In this document: positions 25,660-32,575 of the stretch, piece after piece
How the letters are laid out: each line of letters starts with the position of its first letter
How positions within the stretch are numbered: the stretch's first letter is position 1
NCBI RefSeq assembly: GCF_001855385.1
Contig: NZ_MKIE01000001.1
Span: 1-64,000, forward strand
Length of the DNA: 64,000 nucleotides
Direction of reading: 5' to 3'
Origin: Andreesenia angusta
Lineage (GTDB): Bacteria > Bacillota > Clostridia > Tissierellales > Gottschalkiaceae
The notes under the pieces: model-generated
What the model was told of the DNA's origin: nothing
Database searches by the model: none
The model's input: only the letters and a program-made list of their open reading frames with translations
Translations under genes and position numbers: made by a program

Positions 25660-25735
25660 TGGTGCCCAGAGGCGGAATCGAACCACCGACACGGGGATTT
25701 TCAGTCCCCTGCTCTACCGACTGAGCTATCTGGGC
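25660..25735 (-). tRNA. tRNA-Phe (GAA)
   Basis: Cloverleaf with acceptor GCCCAGA / TCTGGGC, D arm AGCTCAGTCGGTAGAGC, anticodon loop CTGAAAA giving GAA, T arm GGTTCGATTCC and an encoded CCA. It is the likely ligand of the pheST T-box in this window. Confidence 0.98.
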
Positions 25736-25776
25736 TAATCTCTATAACATATAACATCTTACCTCATATTCTTTAT

Positions 25777-26670
25777 TTAGTCAACACTTTTTTGTCTTCC
25801 TATTTCATCAATCATGGAATTGAGTTCTGGCTTTTCAAAGACATACTTCTCATTGCAGAAGTGACACACTATCTCTACTTCCTTTTCATCTAGCATAGAC
25901 TTAAGTTCCTCTTCGCCAAGACTTATCATTATGCTCTCCATCTTTTCCCTAGAGCAGTCGCACTTCAGACTCACATCTTTTCTGTCCATTATCTTTGTTT
26001 CAAACCCTTCGAACACCTTGTTCATTATGTCTTCAGGAGCAAGTCCTTCTGAAATCATCTTAGATATAGGGTCTACCTTAGAGAGATTTTGCTCTAGCTT
26101 TGAAATAGCTTCCTCTTCTGCATCTGGCATTACCTGTATTATATAACCCCCAGCACCTTTTATGCTGTAGTCTCTATCTACTAGCACTCCAAGGGCTACT
26201 GCCGACGGCTGCTGCTCAGATCTTACAAAGTAATTGGCCAGATCCTCTCCTATTTCACTTGTCACAAGCTCAGACTGGCCTATATATGGCTCTTTAAGTC
26301 CCATATCCCTTACAAGTATCATCATACCAGGTCCTACTGCTCCTCCTACGTCCAGCTTTCCATCTTCCCTCAGAGGGATGTCCACCGCTGGGTTAGATAT
26401 ATAGCCCTTGACCTCGCATTCGCTGTTCGATATAGCTATTATAGTCTTTATCTCGTTTTCGCCTTTTATCTGAAGGGATATCTTGTCTTTCTCGTTTTTA
26501 AGCATATAACCCATGATGGCAGTAGCTGTCGCCGTTCTCCCCAATGCCGCTATAGAAGTAGGCGTTGCATTGTGTATCTTCCTGAGCCCTTCTACAAGCT
26601 CTGTAGTTGTGGCTATGAAAAAACGGAAGTTCCCGCCTTCTTCTATTCCTCTTATTATATAATCACCCAT
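25777..26670 (-). CDS. hslO: Redox-regulated chaperone Hsp33
   Basis: A 297-residue holdase activated by oxidative unfolding. The N-terminal domain shows ALGRTATATAIMGYMLK and the GGAVGPGMMILVRDMGLKEPY core. The C-terminal zinc centre is C237-x-C239 and C269-x2-C272, the full set needed for redox switching. The ATG at 26670 has only a weak AAGG site nearby; the stronger GAGGAG is about 20 nt upstream, with a TGGCC/GGCCA hairpin between. It is preceded by the cold-shock gene terminator and followed by the tRNA pair. Confidence 0.96.
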   Translation of the reverse strand: MGDYIIRGIEEGGNFRFFIATTTELVEGLRKIHNATPTSIAALGRTATATAIMGYMLKNEKDKISLQIKGENEIKTIIAISNSECEVKGYISNPAVDIPLREDGKLDVGGAVGPGMMILVRDMGLKEPYIGQSELVTSEIGEDLANYFVRSEQQPSAVALGVLVDRDYSIKGAGGYIIQVMPDAEEEAISKLEQNLSKVDPISKMISEGLAPEDIMNKVFEGFETKIMDRKDVSLKCDCSREKMESIMISLGEEELKSMLDEKEVEIVCHFCNEKYVFEKPELNSMIDEIGRQKSVD

Positions 26671-26722
26671 ATGTTTGGCCTTCGGCCACTCACTCCTCTC
26701 TGTATTTAGCTATATACATAGA

Positions 26723-26746
26723 AAACCCCGAAAAGCTTCGGGGTTT
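26723..26746 (-). terminator. Terminator of cold-shock gene
   Basis: Stem AAACCCCGAA / TTCGGGGTTT with a tetraloop and a short T tract on the minus strand, between the csp stop and hslO. Confidence 0.85.
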
Positions 26747-26824
26747 CAAAATTCTTTAGTTTTGCAAGTCAAGATCGTATAGAAAAAATCTATGTAACGA
26801 TTGTTTCAACTTGGATTAGAGCCA

Positions 26825-27025
26825 TTACACTAGTGTAACGTCAGTAGCTTGAGGTCCTTTTTGTCCTTCTGATATTTCGAATTCAACCTCTTGGCCTTCC
26901 TCTAATGTCTTGTATCCGTCAACATTTATAGCTGAGTAGTGTACAAAAACATCTTCTCCGTTTTCTCCAGAGATAAATCCATAACCCTTAGTTGCATTAA
27001 ACCATTTAACTGTTCCCTTAACCAT
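26825..27025 (-). CDS. Cold-shock protein (CspA family)
   Basis: A 66-residue single cold-shock domain that binds single-stranded RNA/DNA and melts RNA structure. RNP1 KGYGFI and RNP2 VFVHY are intact, and the protein starts [10 protein letters not shown] and ends [14 protein letters not shown] 27025 follows GGAGGA; a longer frame to 27043 is unlikely. It has its own promoter (27095-27124) with a cre-like palindrome at the transcript start, and a terminator downstream. Confidence 0.97.
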   Translation of the reverse strand: MVKGTVKWFNATKGYGFISGENGEDVFVHYSAINVDGYKTLEEGQEVEFEISEGQKGPQATDVTLV

Positions 27026-27070
27026 CTTAAAACATTCCTCCATTAAGTAAATTAGTGAAGTCTCACTTAC

Positions 27071-27088
27071 AATGGAAACGCTTCCATT
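27071..27088. promoter_or_regulatory. cre-like operator at csp transcription start
   Basis: Palindrome AATGGAAACGCTTCCATT. The core TGGAAACGCTTCCA fits the catabolite-responsive element consensus of CcpA/LacI-type regulators. It begins about seven nt after the -10 box, where a bound protein would block elongation or initiation. The regulator is inferred. Confidence 0.6.
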
Positions 27089-27094
27089 GCGTAA

Positions 27095-27124
27095 ATGATA
27101 TCACAAGCCTCTTCCCATTGTCAA
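27095..27124 (-). promoter_or_regulatory. Promoter of cold-shock gene
   Basis: -35 TTGACA (27124-27119), an 18-nt spacer and -10 TATCAT (27100-27095). It lies between the methyltransferase stop and the cre-like operator. Confidence 0.82.
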
Positions 27125-27132
27125 TTGTAAAT

Positions 27133-27888
27133 CTACTCTTTTTTACAGAGGAAGAATATCCTCTCCGCCCTGTCTTTGCAGTCTTTTGAAAAGTCAAAGT
27201 CGCAGTAAATTCTCACGTCTTCAAACCCAGATTCCTTTAGCAGTTCCAATATTTTTTCACTCCTGTAAGCTCTCTCTACGTGGTGTTCATCAAATCTGGA
27301 ATACTTTCCACTCTGCTCGTCTTCTATAAAGAAAGTCAGGTAGAAATTGCATTGCTCGCTGTCGCTCTCGTATTCATTTTCCCAGACATAGAAAATACCG
27401 TCCCTGTCCTCTGTAAAGGTATTGTCTCCTATTATCTCGCTCAGCTTGTAGTAGCTGTTTATATCAAAGAGAAATGTTCCACCATCGTTCAAGAGGCTGT
27501 AGGTGCTCTCGAAGACTTTTTTCAAGCTCTCCTCGTCTGTTATATAGTTTATGCTGTCGCAGCAGGAAAGCACCAAGTCGTAATGCTTTTTTATGCTCAT
27601 CTGGGTCATGTCCTGCCTTAGAATCTCCAGATTGGGTATCCCCTTAAGCTTTTGCTTGGCTATTACAAGCATCTCCTCTGACAAATCAAAGCATGTCACG
27701 GACTTCACCTTTTCATCGCGGCATATCTGCTCTGTTATATTGCCTGTTCCGCAGCCCATCTCCAACACCGAGCTGTAGCTTATACCCTCCTTCTCCAGTA
27801 TCTCCTTTAAAAAGCCGTACCAGCTTCTGTAGTCCACGTCGTACATAAGTGAGTCGTAGTAACTTGCAAATTCAATATAGCTCTCCAA
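27133..27888 (-). CDS. Class I SAM-dependent methyltransferase
   Basis: A 251-residue Rossmann-fold methyltransferase. Motif I VLEMGCGTGNITEQI is at about 41-55, an acidic residue ends the second strand (CFDLSEEMLVIAKQKL), and the DLVLSCCDSINYI block corresponds to motif IV. The N-terminal ASYYDSLMYDVDY helix is common in small-molecule methyltransferases of the YqeM/Cfa-like group. The substrate is unknown. The frame begins with TTG at 27888, with GGAG very close upstream, so the start is somewhat uncertain. It stands alone between a structured gap and the csp promoter. Confidence 0.87.
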   Translation of the reverse strand: MESYIEFASYYDSLMYDVDYRSWYGFLKEILEKEGISYSSVLEMGCGTGNITEQICRDEKVKSVTCFDLSEEMLVIAKQKLKGIPNLEILRQDMTQMSIKKHYDLVLSCCDSINYITDEESLKKVFESTYSLLNDGGTFLFDINSYYKLSEIIGDNTFTEDRDGIFYVWENEYESDSEQCNFYLTFFIEDEQSGKYSRFDEHHVERAYRSEKILELLKESGFEDVRIYCDFDFSKDCKDRAERIFFLCKKE

Positions 27889-28096
27889 TTCTCCACACTT
27901 CCCTTCTCTACATCTTGTTAAGAAAACTTAAAACTTATCACCTTGATTTTGTCATTTCTCAGTGATAGACTGTAATTGTTAGTGAGAATACTACTTTCCC
28001 AATCCCCTTTTTTAAGATAGTATTCTGGTTTAACATCTATAGTGGACTATATCCCCCAAAAAATAGTCCCTCATTACAAGACTATATTTAATACCT
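27889..28096. other. Gene-free gap with strong inverted repeats
   Basis: No ORF with a start site. A 9-bp perfect repeat AGAATACTA (27985-27993) / TAGTATTCT (28018-28026) encloses a 24-nt loop. ATAGTCC (28063-28069) can pair with GGACTAT (28044-28050) or with GACTAT (28080-28085), but not both. I see no clear sigma-A promoter on either strand. It may be the leader of the methyltransferase mRNA or an unrecognised RNA. Confidence 0.5.
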
Positions 28097-28097
28097 T

Positions 28098-28126
28098 AAA
28101 AAGCACCCTCGGAAGGGTGCTTTTTT
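28098..28126. terminator. Terminator of hpt
   Basis: Stem AAAGCACCCT / AGGGTGCTTT with a tetraloop, A run left and T run right, next to the hpt stop. It can work in both directions. Confidence 0.9.
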
Positions 28127-28131
28127 AATTG

Positions 28132-28659
28132 CTATTCTTCATCTACAAAGCTGAATATATACGGCACTCCTCTGTAATAATCTCCGTAGTCAAGCCCGTA
28201 GCCCACTATGAACAGGTCCGGTATAGTCACCCCAACGTAGTCCGCTTCTATTTCAACGAGTCTTCTCTCCGGCTTGTCTAAGAAAACACATGTCTTTATG
28301 GTCTTAGGGTTTTTCTTCTGGAGATGCTTTACTATCTCACTCATTGTATTCCCAGTGTCAAGTATGTCATCCACTACAAGCACATGCTTTCCATCTATGT
28401 CAGCTTTGAGGTCTGTAACTATCTTCACCTTTCCACTCGATTCTTCTTTGTCCTCATAGCTAGAAGTGGTCATGAATTCAACTCTGTTCTTTATCTTAAG
28501 GCTCCTCGCCAAGTCAGCCGTAAACACAAAGCTTCCCTTTAAAAGCGAAACTAGAATTACATCCTCATCTCCGTAGTCTCTAGATATCTCCTCGCCTAGC
28601 TCTTTTACTCTCTTCTGTATCTCTTCTTCGGGTATCACTATCTTTCTCTCTTTCATCAT
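28132..28659 (-). CDS. hpt: Hypoxanthine phosphoribosyltransferase
   Basis: Salvages hypoxanthine (and often guanine) to the nucleotide with PRPP. About 175 residues from ATG 28659. The PRPP-binding loop VVDDILDTGNTM lies at about residue 100, and the PDLFIVGYGLDYGDYYR purine-binding segment is near the C-terminus. The open frame extends to 28695, but GGAG sits seven nt before 28659. It has its own consensus promoter (28708-28736) and a terminator, so it is monocistronic, or partly fed from the small membrane gene upstream. Confidence 0.95.
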   Translation of the reverse strand: MMKERKIVIPEEEIQKRVKELGEEISRDYGDEDVILVSLLKGSFVFTADLARSLKIKNRVEFMTTSSYEDKEESSGKVKIVTDLKADIDGKHVLVVDDILDTGNTMSEIVKHLQKKNPKTIKTCVFLDKPERRLVEIEADYVGVTIPDLFIVGYGLDYGDYYRGVPYIFSFVDEE

Positions 28660-28707
28660 CCTGAAACTCCAACTCCTCTGTTTAGTTTTCTTCAATAGCC
28701 GAAAATA

Positions 28708-28736
28708 ATTCTATTTTAGTGAAAACAGTTTGTCAA
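28708..28736 (-). promoter_or_regulatory. Promoter of hpt
   Basis: -35 TTGACA (28736-28731), a 17-nt spacer and -10 TAGAAT (28713-28708). Confidence 0.88.
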
Positions 28737-28755
28737 TTGATACAGCTATATATGA

Positions 28756-28917
28756 CTATATCTTCTTTTTTAGCTTTTCATTTTCAAATCCAAGCTCTGT
28801 ATTTTTTTCGATCGCCACTCTTATGCCCTTTATCTCCGACAGTATCTTGTTCAAAGTGTACTGTATGCTTATCAAGACCACAAAGAACACTATGGTAAGT
28901 ATGACTTCTAAGTTCAA
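28756..28917 (-). CDS. Small single-pass membrane protein
   Basis: A 53-residue protein starting MNLEVILTIVFFVVLISIQ: one membrane helix at about residues 4-20, then a charged amphipathic helix ending EKLKKKI. TTG start at 28917 with GGGGGCGG upstream, and TAG stop at 28756. A TGnTAGAAT extended -10 lies further upstream, divergent from psd. The layout (N-terminal anchor, cytoplasmic charged helix) recalls small division or stress proteins, but I do not recognise a family. Its existence rests on frame, start site and coding-like composition. Confidence 0.65.
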   Translation of the reverse strand: MNLEVILTIVFFVVLISIQYTLNKILSEIKGIRVAIEKNTELGFENEKLKKKI

Positions 28918-28969
28918 AACACCGCCCCCTTGAAAGTCTTTTCACATACTCATTCTAACATATTTTTGC

Positions 28970-28998
28970 TTGATTTTCTCTCACAAATAGTCTAATGT
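28970..28998 (+). promoter_or_regulatory. Promoter of psd
   Basis: -35 TTGATT (28970-28975), a 17-nt spacer and -10 TAATGT (28993-28998), about 38 nt before the psd start. Confidence 0.65.
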
Positions 28999-29036
28999 AT
29001 CCTTATTATCAAAATTACATAAAAGGGAATGATTTA

Positions 29037-29933
29037 ATGGATATTTACTACATAGACAGATCGAGTGGCGAGAAAAAGAAAGAGCTGGTAGCCGGCGAAA
29101 AACTCATGCGCTGGACTTTCGAGTCCAGGCCAGGCATGTTTTTCCTAGAGGCAATAGTGAAAAAGAAGCTCATTTCCTCTCTCTACGGGAGCTTTCAAAA
29201 CACTTATTTAAGCAGGAGGAAGATAGACAAGTTTGTGTCTGAATTTAAAATAGACTTAAGCGAGTCAAGCAGGGAGCACTCCAAAGAATATCGCAGCTTC
29301 AACGACTTTTTCACCAGAAAGCTAAAGCCAGATGCCAGAACTGTAGACAGTTCTGCCGATTCTCTTATCTCTCCATCCGACGGGAAAATGCTAGCCTACC
29401 AGGATATAGACATAGACTCTCTCTACCAGATAAAGGGCTCTACTTTCTCACTCTCAGAGCTGCTTGGAAGCGCAGAGCTTGCAGAGGAATACAGAAAGGG
29501 CACTTTTCTGATAGTAAGGCTCGCTCCTTCTGACTACCACAGGTTCCACTTTGTAGACGACTGCACAGTCGCTTCTCATTCAAATATCGACGGGGACTTC
29601 TACTCGGTAAATCCCATCTCTTTAAAGTCCATAGAAAAGGTATTCTGTCGAAACAAGCGTGAACTCTCAGTTCTAGATACGCATAATTTCGGCAAGGTCC
29701 TTTATCTGGAAGTGGGAGCCACCTTTGTAGGTTCTATAGTACAGACTTTCAAGCGAAACTCAGGCCAGAAAAGAGGCGATGAAAAAGGCTACTTCAAGTT
29801 TGGAGGATCTACCGTGCTCCTGCTGCTTAAGGAGCGTTCAGTGGAGATTGACTCCGATATACTGAGAAATACAGCCCTAGGCTTTGAGACATCAGTCCGT
29901 ATGGGCGAAAAAATAGGTTGCAGAATAGACTAG
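29037..29933 (+). CDS. psd: Phosphatidylserine decarboxylase proenzyme
   Basis: Membrane-associated enzyme that converts phosphatidylserine to phosphatidylethanolamine. About 298 residues from ATG 29037, which follows AAAAGGGAATG; the open frame from 28995 covers the promoter and is not likely. The self-cleavage site is GGST (FKFGGSTVLLL) near residue 262, where the Ser becomes the pyruvoyl group. The conserved RLAPSDYHRFHF and SPSDGKML segments are present. No phosphatidylserine synthase gene is nearby. Its stop codon abuts the stop of the convergent QueG-like gene, with no room for a terminator. Confidence 0.95.
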   Translation: MDIYYIDRSSGEKKKELVAGEKLMRWTFESRPGMFFLEAIVKKKLISSLYGSFQNTYLSRRKIDKFVSEFKIDLSESSREHSKEYRSFNDFFTRKLKPDARTVDSSADSLISPSDGKMLAYQDIDIDSLYQIKGSTFSLSELLGSAELAEEYRKGTFLIVRLAPSDYHRFHFVDDCTVASHSNIDGDFYSVNPISLKSIEKVFCRNKRELSVLDTHNFGKVLYLEVGATFVGSIVQTFKRNSGQKRGDEKGYFKFGGSTVLLLLKERSVEIDSDILRNTALGFETSVRMGEKIGCRID

Positions 29934-30620
29934 CTAAGTCCTGTTCTGCAACCTTTTTCCGTATGGACAGCATGACACGCATATGCCGCACACCGAGCCT
30001 CTACCTATGTCTCTGTATTCTTCGCTCATATGGCGGCTACATGCATATGCGTCGTATATTTCTTCTCTCGATTTTCCGACTTCCCAGTTCACGCCCCTTA
30101 TGGCAAGCGACGGGCAGTTCACCATGCAGATTGTGCAGTCGCCGCACTCGGATATATCTCTGGGCTTGTCGTACTCCATCTCCATATCTGTGACTACCGT
30201 CCCAAGCCTTACCCTAGGTCCATACTCTGGTGTCACGAGACATGCGCTCTTGCCTATCCACCCTATCCCGGCCCTTGTAGCTACCATCTTGTGTGATATC
30301 AGGCCCTTGTAGTTCTCGCTCTCGCTTTTGACAGTCTGGGAAGCTGCCACCCCCATGGCCAAATAGCCTCTGTTTTGTATCTCCATTGAGATCCTGAGGC
30401 ATATCTGGTCTATAAGGAAGTTCACCGTTCTGTAGTGATGGTAGTATGTGTGAGTTGGGCTGTCCACCACATCGTTCATTATCTGATCAGAAAGCCTCAC
30501 AGCTATTGAAATCCCGGTCTTTAGATGTGAATGCTCCGGAGACAATAGTCTCTCTATACTCCCCACCCCTACAAGTGAAGCTCCCATTTCCTTTGCTATT
30601 TTCTCGATTTTTTCTCTCAT
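29934..30620 (-). CDS. QueG-like iron-sulfur protein, short
   Basis: A 228-residue protein related to epoxyqueuosine reductase QueG. The N-terminal part matches the cobalamin-binding fold region (SHKMVATRAGIGWIGKSACLVTPEYGPRVRLGTV). Two 4Fe-4S cysteine sets, CGDCTICMVNCP and CGICVSCCP, lie at about 160-172 and 212-220. QueG is about 380 residues with a C-terminal HEAT-like domain, which is missing here. It is therefore probably a different reductase of the family, common in clostridia, rather than a true queuosine enzyme. Confidence 0.8.
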   Translation of the reverse strand: MREKIEKIAKEMGASLVGVGSIERLLSPEHSHLKTGISIAVRLSDQIMNDVVDSPTHTYYHHYRTVNFLIDQICLRISMEIQNRGYLAMGVAASQTVKSESENYKGLISHKMVATRAGIGWIGKSACLVTPEYGPRVRLGTVVTDMEMEYDKPRDISECGDCTICMVNCPSLAIRGVNWEVGKSREEIYDAYACSRHMSEEYRDIGRGSVCGICVSCCPYGKRLQNRT

Positions 30621-30706
30621 GCTTTTCCGCCTTTGCTATATTCTATCTTATATTTTGAAAACATTAATGATATAATTGATTTAAATATCTTAGAGAAGGT
30701 GAGTCC

Positions 30707-31237
30707 ATGTTCGAAGAAAGTCCAAATGAAGTCGTTCAATCAAAGCTCTTGATACTATATATACTTGACAAAGTCGAGAATCCACTTACAAACAGTGAGG
30801 TGACTCAGTTCATCCTGGAGAACAACTATATGAACTACTTTATGGTGCAGCAGTTTTTAAGCGAACTTGTAAACGCAAAGTTCATAGAGTTCTCTACAAA
30901 AGACGGAAATGAGTACTACCATCTGTCCAGTGCCGGAAAGGCGACGCTGGAGTTTTTCAACGACAGAATTCCCGAAGAGATAAAGGCAAATGTAGACGAA
31001 AGCTACGAGAAAAAGAAAAGCGACATGATAAAGGAAAGCCAGATAATCGCCAACTATTTCAAAAAAAACGAAGCCGAGTACATAATAATACTCAAGGTCA
31101 TAGAGAAAGACATAGTGCTGTTTAGCCTTTCGCTCAATGTGCCGTCAAAAGAACAGGCCAAGCTCATATGCCGAAACTGGAAAGAACGTTCCAACGACGT
31201 CTACAAAAACATACTGGAATTATTGATAAACGAGTAG
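30707..31237 (+). CDS. DUF4364 family protein (winged-helix-like)
   Basis: A 176-residue soluble protein of the DUF4364 type. The N-terminal ~80 residues look like a winged helix (KLLILYILDKVENPLTNSEV, NYFMVQQFLSELVNAKFIE, YYHLSSAGKATLEFF), suggesting DNA binding. The C-terminal half is an alpha/beta sensor-like region ending NILELLINE. Family function is not established. ATG 30707 has GAGAAGGTGAG upstream, and an extended -10 TGATATAAT lies at 30671-30676. It converges on folC across a shared terminator. Confidence 0.8.
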   Translation: MFEESPNEVVQSKLLILYILDKVENPLTNSEVTQFILENNYMNYFMVQQFLSELVNAKFIEFSTKDGNEYYHLSSAGKATLEFFNDRIPEEIKANVDESYEKKKSDMIKESQIIANYFKKNEAEYIIILKVIEKDIVLFSLSLNVPSKEQAKLICRNWKERSNDVYKNILELLINE

Positions 31238-31262
31238 GGAAGCCCCTACCCGTTTATTTTTT
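31227..31262. terminator. Bidirectional terminator of DUF4364 gene and folC
   Basis: GATAAACG-AGTAGGG / CCCCTACCCGTTTAT hairpin with one mismatch, followed by a long T run. It overlaps both stop codon regions. Confidence 0.85.
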
Positions 31263-32556
31263 TATTTGCAATTCTCCTGACATCCCCTATAAGGTAGAGC
31301 GATCCCGAAAATACTATTAGGTCGTTTTCTCCAGCCGCTTCTATGGCCTTGTCTATGGCCTTCGAGATATCTCCTTCCACTATTACATCGTCTTTGTAGG
31401 CCTTGAATTTAGGTCCCAGCTCCTCTGCACTCATGGCTCTGTGTATGTTTGGAGTTGTGACTATTATCTTGTCTCCAACTGGAGCCATCTCAGCCACCAT
31501 ATCGTCTACATCCTTGTCGGCAAGTATGCCTATTCCAAGTATAAGCTTGTCGTACTCGAAAAGCTCGCTAAGCGCCTTTTTAAGGGCAGTTATACCCTGC
31601 ATATTGTGTGCTCCGTCTATCAGGAACCTTGGGCTCTTGCCTATCATCTCAAGTCTTCCCATCCATCTTGTAGCTTTAAGCCCTTCTCTTATATGGCTCT
31701 CATCTATCTCCACAACGCCTTTGTCCTTCAGTGTCAAAAGCGTAGTGATTGCAGTAGTGGCGTTTGAAGCCTGATGCTTTCCTATAAGCTCTATCTCCAA
31801 GCCTTTGAGCTCGTAGTCTCTGAACTTGAAGTCAAATACGCTTCCAAAGTCGCCTATTCTCTCTATCTTGAGATTCTCAACAGGCACGTTGACTATCTCG
31901 TTGTTCTGATCTTTGGCCACGTTTTCTACTACTTCCTGAGCCTCCGGCTCTTGAGGGTATATCACAACAGTGCCGTCTGGCTTTATTATTCCAGCTTTTT
32001 CGTAAGCTATCTTTCCAAGTGTGTCTCCAAGTATGCCTATGTGATCCATCCCTATTGGAGTTATAACCGCAACTTCCGGCTTGGATATGGCGTTTGTGGC
32101 GTCGTATCGCCCTCCCATTCCAACTTCCAGCAGAACTATGTCCACCTGCTTTCTGAGGTAGTACTCTATAGCGATAGCCGTAACTATCTCAAACTCCGTA
32201 GGATGGTCGAATCCCTCCTCCAGCATCTGTTCCACTTTCTCTTTTACGTAGAAAGTTATCTCGCTTAGGTCTTCATTCGAGATGTACTCGTCGTTTATCC
32301 TGATCCTCTCGTTGAAGAGCTCTAGGTAAGGAGAGGTGAAGAGGCCGACTCTGTATCCGGCCTTCTCTAGCACTTTAGTTATATAAGAAGATGTAGACCC
32401 CTTTCCATTGGTCCCTGCAACGTGGATGTACTTGAGCTTCTCCTGTGGATTCCCCATAAGCTCAAGCAACTTCACTATATTGTCCATCCCAAGCACTATT
32501 CCGAACTTGTTGGTGCTGTGGATATAGTCTAATGCTTCGTTTATACTCACTGTCAT
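31246..32556 (-). CDS. folC: Folylpolyglutamate synthase / dihydrofolate synthase
   Basis: A Mur-ligase family enzyme of 436 residues that adds glutamate to (dihydro)folates. The ATP loop is IHVAGTNGKGSTSSYI, the omega-loop/folate region and LLEVGMGGRYDATN follow, and a conserved FLIDGAHNMQG block marks the C-terminal domain start at about 310. Both activities cannot be separated by sequence. It lies 19 nt after valS, an arrangement common in Firmicutes, and so is also under the Val T-box. Confidence 0.95.
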   Translation of the reverse strand: MTVSINEALDYIHSTNKFGIVLGMDNIVKLLELMGNPQEKLKYIHVAGTNGKGSTSSYITKVLEKAGYRVGLFTSPYLELFNERIRINDEYISNEDLSEITFYVKEKVEQMLEEGFDHPTEFEIVTAIAIEYYLRKQVDIVLLEVGMGGRYDATNAISKPEVAVITPIGMDHIGILGDTLGKIAYEKAGIIKPDGTVVIYPQEPEAQEVVENVAKDQNNEIVNVPVENLKIERIGDFGSVFDFKFRDYELKGLEIELIGKHQASNATTAITTLLTLKDKGVVEIDESHIREGLKATRWMGRLEMIGKSPRFLIDGAHNMQGITALKKALSELFEYDKLILGIGILADKDVDDMVAEMAPVGDKIIVTTPNIHRAMSAEELGPKFKAYKDDVIVEGDISKAIDKAIEAAGENDLIVFSGSLYLIGDVRRIANKKING

Positions 32557-32575
32557 CTTTTTTCACTCCCGAATC

